A DNA stretch of 16,640 nt from Chloroflexota bacterium. GTDB lineage: Bacteria; Chloroflexota; Anaerolineae; Fen-1058. The first letter of the stretch is position 1, and each line of letters begins with the position of its first letter. The stretch is taken from positions 1 to 16,640 of the forward strand of contig JACRBO010000740.1 of NCBI GenBank assembly GCA_016219235.1. The letters run 5' to 3'. This document shows positions 6,624 through 11,893 of this stretch, in pieces. The notes below the pieces were generated by a model. That model made no database searches. It was not told the origin of the DNA and was given only the letters and a program-made list of their open reading frames with translations. The translations under genes and the position numbers were made by a program.

Positions 6624-7592
6624 ATGGATTGGATCATCATTCTGCAAGCGGGTGTGGCCTCGGGGACGGTGTTGCTGTTCGCCACGATCGGCGAGATTTT
6701 CGCGGAACGATCGGGCGTGATGAATCTGGGCGTGGAGGGTATGATGCTGATCGGCGCGATGAGCGCCTTCAGCGTGACCGTCAGCACCGGCAACCCGTGG
6801 CTGGGCCTGCTCGTCGCGATGCTCGCCGGTGGATTACTCAGCCAGATCCACGCCTTCCTTACGGTGACGCTGCAATCCGATCAAGTCGTCAGCGGTCTGG
6901 CATTGACGTTTTTAGGGACCGGCATCAGTCTGGTGTTGGGTGAGGGCCTGAGCAAAGCTGGCACGATCGCGCTGCTGCCGATCATCACGGTTCCGGGGTT
7001 GTCGCTCATTCCCTTGATCGGCCCGATCCTCTTCACCAATCAAAACATCCTGGTATACGTCGGTTATCTGCTCGTGCCGATCGCGTGGTACTTCATCAAT
7101 CGCACGCGGCCCGGCTTGCATCTGCGCTCCGTAGGCGAATATCCGGCCGCGGCCGACGCGCTGGGCATCAACGTGTATCGTCTGCGCTACTTCTATGTCG
7201 GCGTCGGCGGTGTGCTGGCCGGACTGGCCGGCGCGACGATCAGTCTGGCGATCTCGCCCGGCTGGTTCAGCGAATTGACGACGGGCGGCCTGGGCTGGAT
7301 TGCGGTGGGCCTGGTGATCTTCGCGCAATGGGATCCGGTGCGCGGGATGTTGGGCGCGTATGCGTTTGGTGCGCTGCGCCGCATGATCCTCGATATCCAG
7401 GGCCCGACGATTCTGCTCGGCATGGCCAATCCGTTTTACTACAACCCCTACTGGGGCTTCTTCCTGCAAATGCTGCCGTATGCCTTTACGATTATCGTGC
7501 TGCTGATTGGTTCGCGCGAAGCCGTTCGCAAGCGTATTGGAACGCCGGCCGCACTGGGCGTGCCTTACGTTCGAGGCGCACGCGGCCTGTAG
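6624..7592 (+). CDS. ABC transporter permease (NupQ-like)
   Basis: Second channel subunit, 322 residues and highly hydrophobic. Diagnostic motifs are ERSGVMNLGVEGMML (28-42), SDQVVSGLALTFLG (85-98), the coupling motif VGEYPAAADALGI (170-182) and GGLGWIAVGLVIFAQW (221-236). The ATG lies one base after the previous stop, and a GGAGG ribosome-binding sequence sits inside the end of the upstream gene (6612-6616), so translation is coupled. It completes the order lipoprotein, ATPase, permease, permease. A divergent paralogue occurs at 13398-14339. Confidence 0.93.
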   Translation: MDWIIILQAGVASGTVLLFATIGEIFAERSGVMNLGVEGMMLIGAMSAFSVTVSTGNPWLGLLVAMLAGGLLSQIHAFLTVTLQSDQVVSGLALTFLGTGISLVLGEGLSKAGTIALLPIITVPGLSLIPLIGPILFTNQNILVYVGYLLVPIAWYFINRTRPGLHLRSVGEYPAAADALGINVYRLRYFYVGVGGVLAGLAGATISLAISPGWFSELTTGGLGWIAVGLVIFAQWDPVRGMLGAYAFGALRRMILDIQGPTILLGMANPFYYNPYWGFFLQMLPYAFTIIVLLIGSREAVRKRIGTPAALGVPYVRGARGL

Positions 7593-7607
7593 CCTGGGAG
7601 CCTTGAC

Positions 7608-8963
7608 ATGGCCTCAACTTCTGATGGGCTATTCCAAACCGTAACCGATGAGATTGCAGCGGGGATGGCGCGTTTGCCCATTCCGGGTTTGGCCGTGGGC
7701 GTATCGTACGAGGGCCAAACGTACACGGCGGGCTTCGGCGTGACCAGCATCGAGAATCCGCTGCCCGTCACAGCCGATACGCTCTTTCAGACCGGCTCGA
7801 TCACCAAGACGTTCACCGCCACGATTCTGATGCGGCTGCTGGAACAGGGCCGCCTCGAACTCGATGCGCCGATTCGCACCTACCTGCCCGATTTTCAACT
7901 CAGCGACGAAAGCGTGGTCGCGCGCGCAACGATTCGCCATTTGCTCACGCACACCGGCGGTTGGCTGGGCGATTACTTCAACGACTTCGGTTACGGTGAC
8001 GACGCCCAGCAAAAGATGGTGGCCGAGATTGGCAAACTTCCGCAGTGGACACCGCTCGGTGAAGTATGGTCGTACTGCAATACCGGCTTCAACATCGCCG
8101 GGCGCATCATCGAGGTGATCACTTGCCAGACGTACGAAGCGGCAGTCAAATCACTCCTGCTCGATCCGCTCGACATGAAGATGTCGTTCTATTTCCCGCA
8201 CGATGTGATGGTGCATCGATTTGCGGTCGGCCATCAGGTGATCGATCGACAACCCCGCGTCGCGCGCCCGTGGCCGATCGGCCGCGCAGGTCATCCGGTA
8301 GGCGGCGTGGTCAGCACCGTCAACGATCTGCTCAAGTACGCGCGCTTCCACCTGAGCGATGGTCAGGGTTTATTGAAGCCTGATACCTTGAAGATGATGC
8401 AAACGCCGATCGTGCAGGGCAGCGGGCTGGATGTCTTCGGCCTGAGCTGGTTCATCACCCCGATCGGCGACACGCCCGTTGTGCGGCACGGCGGCGCGAC
8501 GCATGGCTTCACCGCCGATTTCACCCTCGTGCCGTCGCGGCAGTTCGCCATCGTGACGCTGACCAACAGCGATCAGGGTTCGGTGTTGTACGGTCCACTG
8601 CGCGCGAATGCCATCAAGCAGTATCTCGGCATCGAGTGGCCCAATCCGCCGCACATCGCACGCACGCCAGAACAGTTGGCGCAGTACGTCGGCGATTACG
8701 ATGCGCCTGAAGACTGGGTGGAACTCCGAATGCGCGATGGAGAACTATGGCTGCAACAACGGCCCAAAGGCGGCTTCCCCACGCCCGATGTGCCACCCGG
8801 CGAAACGCCCCCGCCCACTCGCCTGGCCTTCTGGGGCGAGGATAAGATCATCGCGCTGGACGAACCGCTCAAAGGCGCGCGCGGCGAGTTCTTGCGCGGG
8901 GCCGACGGGGCAATCGCGTGGTTCAGGTTTAGCAGCCGGGTGCATCGGCCAATCAGCGAATAG
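7608..8963 (+). CDS. Beta-lactamase-family (class C-like) serine hydrolase
   Basis: A 451-residue member of the serine beta-lactamase/penicillin-binding-protein fold. Members include esterases, peptidases and other amide hydrolases. The catalytic set is visible: SxxK as SITK (S64-K67), YxN as YCN (Y156-N158), and HGG (294-296) at the KTG position. The HTGG motif (115-118) is also typical. About 100 residues after the catalytic domain form an additional C-terminal region of the kind often appended to esterase-like members. No signal peptide is visible, so it probably acts in the cytoplasm, which argues against antibiotic or cell-wall defence. GGGAG lies seven bases before the ATG, and the gene begins 15 bases after the permease stop, so it belongs to the transporter operon. 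It may process an imported compound, but the substrate is unknown. Its last codons lie within a tandem array. Confidence 0.9.
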   Translation: MASTSDGLFQTVTDEIAAGMARLPIPGLAVGVSYEGQTYTAGFGVTSIENPLPVTADTLFQTGSITKTFTATILMRLLEQGRLELDAPIRTYLPDFQLSDESVVARATIRHLLTHTGGWLGDYFNDFGYGDDAQQKMVAEIGKLPQWTPLGEVWSYCNTGFNIAGRIIEVITCQTYEAAVKSLLLDPLDMKMSFYFPHDVMVHRFAVGHQVIDRQPRVARPWPIGRAGHPVGGVVSTVNDLLKYARFHLSDGQGLLKPDTLKMMQTPIVQGSGLDVFGLSWFITPIGDTPVVRHGGATHGFTADFTLVPSRQFAIVTLTNSDQGSVLYGPLRANAIKQYLGIEWPNPPHIARTPEQLAQYVGDYDAPEDWVELRMRDGELWLQQRPKGGFPTPDVPPGETPPPTRLAFWGEDKIIALDEPLKGARGEFLRGADGAIAWFRFSSRVHRPISE

Positions 8964-8981
8964 CGAATCAGCGAGTCAGCG
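8951..8981. repeat. 7-8 bp tandem array bridging two genes
   Basis: Four units follow one another: AATCAGCG (8951-8958), AATAGCG (8959-8965), AATCAGCG (8966-8973) and AGTCAGCG (8974-8981). The seven-base unit carries the TAG stop of the serine hydrolase gene (8961-8963), and the array ends two bases before the kinase ATG. The whole junction between these genes is therefore repeat-derived. Confidence 0.75.
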
Positions 8982-8983
8982 CG

Positions 8984-9496
8984 ATGCAATTCATCGTCTT
9001 CGCGGGCCTGCCTGGCACAGGGAAAAGCAGTATCGCCGAAGCCGTCGGGCGCGAGTTAGGCATTCCGGTCTTTGCCAAAGACTGGCTGGAAGCGACGCTG
9101 CGCCGATCAGGACTGGCAAGTGCGGAGGTCGGTTACGCCGGATACGAGTTGCTCACGACGCTGGCGCAGCGTCAATTGCAGTTGGGCCAATCGGTGATCC
9201 TGGACAGTGTCGCCAGCATTGAAGCGATTCGCACGCGCTGGCGCGAATTGGCCGAAACATATCAAGCCAAATGGTGCGTCATCGAATGCGTGTGTTCAGA
9301 TGAAGCCGCGCATCGGGCACGACTGGCCGTTCGAGAGCGCGGCATTCCCGGCTGGCACGAATTGACGTGGGATGATGTCGAGCGCGTGAAAAGCTATTTC
9401 GCGGCGTGGCAAGACGAACGGTTGATTATCGATGCGGTCAATCCGCTGGCCGAGAATATTGCGATTGTGTTGAGTTACGTATGCCAGTCGGCTTGA
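8984..9496 (+). CDS. P-loop kinase / AAA-type ATP-binding protein (AAA_33-like)
   Basis: A 170-residue soluble protein with an N-terminal Walker A, FAGLPGTGKSS (6-16), after a first beta strand, as in small nucleotide, shikimate or antibiotic kinases. A possible second acidic strand is VILDSVAS (about residue 70). The segment HRARLAVRERGIPGW (about 107-121) resembles an arginine-bearing lid. The fold supports ATP-dependent phosphorylation of a small molecule; the acceptor cannot be named. No strong ribosome-binding site is present because the upstream gap is a repeat array. The stop codon lies within a short hairpin. It may be cotranscribed with the serine hydrolase. Confidence 0.82.
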   Translation: MQFIVFAGLPGTGKSSIAEAVGRELGIPVFAKDWLEATLRRSGLASAEVGYAGYELLTTLAQRQLQLGQSVILDSVASIEAIRTRWRELAETYQAKWCVIECVCSDEAAHRARLAVRERGIPGWHELTWDDVERVKSYFAAWQDERLIIDAVNPLAENIAIVLSYVCQSA

Positions 9497-9503
9497 GCCG
9501 ACT
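9486..9503 (+). terminator. Short perfect hairpin over the kinase stop codon
   Basis: AGTCGGCT (9486-9493) and AGCCGACT (9496-9503) are perfect complements around TG. The kinase TGA stop (9494-9496) sits in the loop. TTCC follows, with no real T-tract, so intrinsic termination would be weak. The sequence also resembles a dispersed palindromic repeat, so the feature may be repeat-derived. Confidence 0.4.
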
Positions 9504-9516
9504 TCCATTCATCAGC

Positions 9517-9534
9517 CATCGAATTCATTCGATG
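9517..9534. repeat. Short palindrome CATCGAAT-TC-ATTCGATG
   Basis: Two perfect 8-base arms enclose TC in the 55-bp gap between the kinase and the CcbP-like gene, 13 bases after the preceding hairpin. It could be an operator-like site for the downstream gene or the second half of a two-palindrome dispersed repeat. Nothing in the window decides between these. Confidence 0.5.
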
Positions 9535-9551
9535 ATAAACAGCGAGTGCAT

Positions 9552-9926
9552 ATGACTATGCCTGCCCCAAAGAAAAGCCCGACCCGTGAACAACGCATCA
9601 TTGACGACATCATCGTTGATGCTTATGGCCCGGAAGAACAGGCGATGGGCTGGTATTACTATCTTGAAGACAAACTGCACTTTCCGTTTCTGGCGCGCTG
9701 TATCGCACAGCGGGAGATTTCGCCCTTGCGCAAAGGTGATGAAGTCCAGGTTGTCGGCATGGCTTCCGAAGATGCGTGTCAGCACGAGATGTTCGTAACC
9801 ACCCCGTGGGAGCGACGAACGCTGGCTGTTCCCTTATCGCAACTGAAGCCCGTTCGGGTCGACGCTGAAACTCGCCAGGCAGTTGCGGACTGGCACTATT
9901 GGATCGAGCAAGGGTACGAACTGTAG
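9552..9926 (+). CDS. CcbP-like calcium-binding protein
   Basis: A 124-residue acidic protein closely resembling the CcbP family first studied in Anabaena, where the protein binds calcium and influences heterocyst formation. The strongest family signature is the block IIVDAYGPEEQAMGWYYYLE (about 19-38), followed by LHFPFLARC, SPLRKGDEVQVVGMA, HEMFV and LAVPLSQLKPV. The role in a non-heterocystous bacterium is unknown; calcium buffering is an inference from the family. GTG (9546), ATG (9552) and ATG (9558) are all possible starts; 9552 is chosen arbitrarily, since no ribosome-binding site separates them. A palindrome lies 18 bases upstream. The stop abuts the next ATG directly. Confidence 0.85.
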   Translation: MTMPAPKKSPTREQRIIDDIIVDAYGPEEQAMGWYYYLEDKLHFPFLARCIAQREISPLRKGDEVQVVGMASEDACQHEMFVTTPWERRTLAVPLSQLKPVRVDAETRQAVADWHYWIEQGYEL

Positions 9927-10223
9927 ATGACCAACTCTCTGCCTGGCATTCCACTTACCATCGGTAGTCTCGCTTGCCTCGGCATCGCGGCGGCTTACTA
10001 TTTCGTCTGGCCGAAACCGAAAACGGGCCAAGCGCGGACGCGCCTCCAACATTTGATTCTGCGCAACGCGCACTCGCTGGTCTGGGTGCTGCTGGCCGTC
10101 GCGTGCCTGCTGTGGGCGGGTGATAGCCAATCGGGACTGGCAAGTGTGTTAGGGTTGGCAGCGTTGGGTACGTACCTGCTGTTTATGATCATGCTCTTTG
10201 CAGGTCGCAAGCGCAACTTATGA
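9927..10223 (+). CDS. Small hypothetical membrane protein
   Basis: A 98-residue protein that I do not recognise. It has three hydrophobic segments, roughly residues 8-28, 50-66 and 70-92. A basic loop (KPKTGQARTRLQHLILRN) lies between the first two and a basic tail (GRKRNL) at the end, which suggests the loop and tail are cytoplasmic. Its ATG follows the CcbP-like stop with no intervening base, so translation is probably coupled and the two may act together. Codon usage looks like the neighbours. Confidence is for the gene being real, not for any function. Confidence 0.65.
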   Translation: MTNSLPGIPLTIGSLACLGIAAAYYFVWPKPKTGQARTRLQHLILRNAHSLVWVLLAVACLLWAGDSQSGLASVLGLAALGTYLLFMIMLFAGRKRNL

Positions 10224-10272
10224 AATCACCATCGAACTAGCATTTTGGCGAAATTCAGCGCATGACTGCGGG

Positions 10273-10278
10273 GATAAT
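10273..10278 (+). promoter_or_regulatory. Possible -10 box giving a leaderless transcript
   Basis: GATAAT lies five bases before the ATG at 10284. If it is a -10 box, transcription would start at or next to the start codon and the message would lack a leader. The nearest -35-like sequence, TTGGCG (10245-10250), is 22 bp upstream, which is too far. The gene has no ribosome-binding site, which fits a leaderless message. Confidence 0.35.
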
Positions 10279-10283
10279 GCACA

Positions 10284-10535
10284 ATGAGCACACAGACACC
10301 CATTTTCATGGAGCGTAAGGGCAAAATCGAGGACCTCGATCGCTCGTTCGACCTGGCATTCTGGCGAGCGCAAACCGACACGGCTCGCTTTGAAGCCGCC
10401 TGGGAATTGGTCGTCACCGCGTACAAGATGAAGGGCAAAGATGTCAGTCAGCTCAGACTTGAAAGATCTGTTGAGACTTTTCAGCGACTACCGCCGATGA
10501 TAATTGATGCTGATTCGATAAATCAGGAAGAATGA
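10284..10535 (+). CDS. Small conserved hypothetical protein, possibly antitoxin-like
   Basis: An 83-residue protein with the core EDLDRSFDLAFWRAQTDT followed by ARFEAAWELVVTAYKMKGK and DVSQLRLERSVETFQR. Similar small proteins, as I remember them, are widespread in cyanobacteria and Chloroflexota and often sit before a nucleotidyltransferase-type toxin-like gene. That is recall and not shown here. No toxin partner is present: the next gene, 21 bases on, is a methyltransferase. The protein looks soluble and mostly helical. It could be a remnant of a toxin-antitoxin pair or have an unrelated function. Confidence 0.7.
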   Translation: MSTQTPIFMERKGKIEDLDRSFDLAFWRAQTDTARFEAAWELVVTAYKMKGKDVSQLRLERSVETFQRLPPMIIDADSINQEE

Positions 10536-10556
10536 TCAACCCGAACCGGTCGAGAT

Positions 10557-11276
10557 ATGATGAAATCCACCGTCGATCAAATCCGCCAACGCTTTGACGC
10601 TGATGTGGAACGCTTCTCCAATCTGGAGACGGGCCAATCGGCCACGATCGATGCGCCGCTGGTGCTGGACTTGATCACGGCGGCGGCCGCGGCGACGAAT
10701 CCGCAGGCAACGCGCTCGCTCGACATCGGCTGCGGAGCAGGCAACTATACACTGAAGTTGCTGGCGCATCTGCCGAATCTGGCCGTGACGCTGATCGATC
10801 TAAGCGCGCCGATGTTGGAACGCGCCGTCACGCGGATCGGCGCACTGACGTCGCAGCCGATCACCACACTGCAATGTGACATCCGCGACATCGAGGTTGA
10901 GGCGGAATCGTTCGACATCATCATGGCGGCGGCGGTGTTCCATCATCTGCGCGGCGATGACGAGTGGCGCAGCGTGTTTGCCAGATGTTATGCCGCATTG
11001 AAGCCCGGCGGCTCGATGTGGATCAGCGATCTGATCGAGCATGATTCACCCGCAATTCAAGTGCTGATGTGGCAGCGCTACGGCGAATACCTGACGCAGT
11101 TGAAGGGCGAGGCGTATCGCGAGACGGTGTATGGCTACATCGAGCAGGAAGACACGCCGCGCCCGTTGCTGTGGCAGCTGCACCTGCTCAAAGAAGTGGG
11201 CTTCAAGACCGTGGAAATCCTGCACAAAAACAGCGTCTTTGCGGCGTTTGGGGCGATCAAAACTCAAGCATCCTGA
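10557..11276 (+). CDS. Class I SAM-dependent methyltransferase
   Basis: A 239-residue soluble enzyme that transfers a methyl group from S-adenosylmethionine. Motif I is SLDIGCGAGNYTLKLL (about 54-69). The acidic end of strand 2 is LIDLSAPMLERA (79-90). ESFDIIMAAAVFHHL matches the strand 4 region (motifs II and post-II), and LKPGGSMWISDLIE the post-motif III region. The substrate cannot be inferred. ATG codons at 10557 and 10560 are alternative starts with only a weak GAG upstream. The last five residues (KTQAS) and the TGA stop are encoded by the edge of a REP-like element, so the original C-terminus was probably just after FGAIK. Confidence 0.88.
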   Translation: MMKSTVDQIRQRFDADVERFSNLETGQSATIDAPLVLDLITAAAAATNPQATRSLDIGCGAGNYTLKLLAHLPNLAVTLIDLSAPMLERAVTRIGALTSQPITTLQCDIRDIEVEAESFDIIMAAAVFHHLRGDDEWRSVFARCYAALKPGGSMWISDLIEHDSPAIQVLMWQRYGEYLTQLKGEAYRETVYGYIEQEDTPRPLLWQLHLLKEVGFKTVEILHKNSVFAAFGAIKTQAS

Positions 11277-11342
11277 GCGGAGTTCCGCGCCTGAGCGAAG
11301 CGTAGCGCAGTCGAAGGGTCGCGGAACGCAGTCGAAGGATGC
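11263..11342. repeat. Nested REP-like palindrome, copy 1
   Basis: The element edge CTCAAGCATCCTGAGC (11263-11278) lies inside the methyltransferase end. Outer arms GCATCC (11268-11273) and GGATGC (11337-11342) enclose a perfect inner stem, GTTCCGCG (11282-11289) with CGCGGAAC (11320-11327). A second CCTGAGCGAAGCG...CAGTCGAAGG palindrome lies at the centre, so one element sits inside another. Confidence 0.8.
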
Positions 11343-11367
11343 GGGTAACGCGAACGACGACTAACGA

Positions 11368-11454
11368 TCAAGCATCCTGAGCGGAGCATCGCGCGTTCTT
11401 CGACTACACTTTGTTTCGCTCAGCATGCGCGCGCGATGCGCAGTCGAAGGATGC
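11368..11454. repeat. Nested REP-like palindrome, copy 2
   Basis: TCAAGCATCCTGAGC (11368-11382) repeats the edge of copy 1. Outer arms GCATCC (11372-11377) and GGATGC (11449-11454) enclose a perfect 10-bp inner stem, GCATCGCGCG (11386-11395) with CGCGCGATGC (11430-11439), which differs from that of copy 1. The centre holds an inverted core element (TTCTTCGACT ... TTTCGCTCAG). Copy 2 ends 18 bases before the GIY-YIG start codon. Confidence 0.8.
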
Positions 11455-11472
11455 GGATAGCGCAAAACATCC

Positions 11473-11778
11473 GTGCCGTTCGTGTACATTCTCAAGTGCG
11501 CCGACAACTCGTACTACACCGGTTCAACTACGAATCTTGAATTGCGGCTGGCGCAGCATCAGTCAGGTTATTTCAAAGGCTATACGAGTTCGCGCTTGCC
11601 GGTAGCGCTGGTGTGGTGGGCAGAAATGCCTGACGAGCACGAAGCCTTCTTGCGTGAGAGGCAAATCAAAGGCTGGTCACGAGCGAAGAAAGAAGCTTTG
11701 ATTCAGGACGATTGGGATCAAATTCACGCTATCGTGAAACAGGAACGCGAAAGACGTAAAGCGGCGAAGGCTGAATGA
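11473..11778 (+). CDS. GIY-YIG nuclease domain protein (YhbQ/UvrC-like)
   Basis: A 101-residue stand-alone GIY-YIG endonuclease domain. The motif appears as VYI (4-6) and YTG (15-17), followed by the expected catalytic arginine region LELRLAQHQSG (R25), and the metal-binding glutamate in FLRERQIKGW (probably E62). A basic, charged C-terminus follows (KQERERRKAAKAE). The start is GTG at 11473, which places MPFVYIL at the N-terminus as usual for the family; no ribosome-binding site is visible. The in-frame coding stretch lies exactly between REP-like copies 2 and 3. Members may act in DNA repair, restriction or mobility; the physiological role of such short forms is generally unknown. Confidence 0.88.
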   Translation: MPFVYILKCADNSYYTGSTTNLELRLAQHQSGYFKGYTSSRLPVALVWWAEMPDEHEAFLRERQIKGWSRAKKEALIQDDWDQIHAIVKQERERRKAAKAE

Positions 11779-11800
11779 AGAGGGGCTATTCTACAGAACC

Positions 11801-11886
11801 GCGTCCTTCGACTACGCAGCAGGCGTCCTTCGACTCCACTGCGTTTCGCTCAGGATGCGCCTGCTGCTTCGCTCAGGATGCTTGAG
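11801..11886. repeat. Nested REP-like palindrome, copy 3 (opposite orientation)
   Basis: Outer arms GCGTCC (11801-11806) and GGATGC (11876-11881) pair with one wobble. The inner arms GCAGCAGGCG (11816-11825) and CGCCTGCTGC (11858-11867) pair perfectly and differ from both other copies. The centre repeats TCCTTCGACT ... TTTCGCTCAGGA. The end GCTCAGGATGCTTGAG (11871-11886) is the exact reverse complement of the copy 1 edge. The element ends seven bases before the alcohol dehydrogenase ATG. Confidence 0.8.
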
Positions 11887-11893
11887 CTGTCTT

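Larger units (their letters stand above)
11263..11886. mobile_element. Candidate REP-bounded GIY-YIG cassette
   Basis: The 624-bp segment begins with CTCAAGCATCCTGAGC (11263-11278) and ends with its exact reverse complement GCTCAGGATGCTTGAG (11871-11886). The GIY-YIG nuclease is the only gene inside, with two palindromes before it and one after. The layout resembles REP sequences bracketing a RAYT gene, but with a nuclease instead of a Y1 transposase. Mobility is a hypothesis; no target-site duplication was established. Confidence 0.35.

Noticed and set aside
9486..9503. Classical intrinsic terminator after the kinase gene
   Set aside because: The stem is short, the loop minimal, and no T-tract follows; kept only as a low-confidence terminator-like hairpin.
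11131..11364. Possible small ORF across the methyltransferase end and the repeats
   Set aside because: It is out of frame with the methyltransferase, and its C-terminal half is a translation of REP-like DNA; no start signal.
11855..11893. Extended N-terminus of the alcohol dehydrogenase
   Set aside because: These 13 codons fall in REP-like copy 3; the ATG at 11894 begins the expected family sequence.
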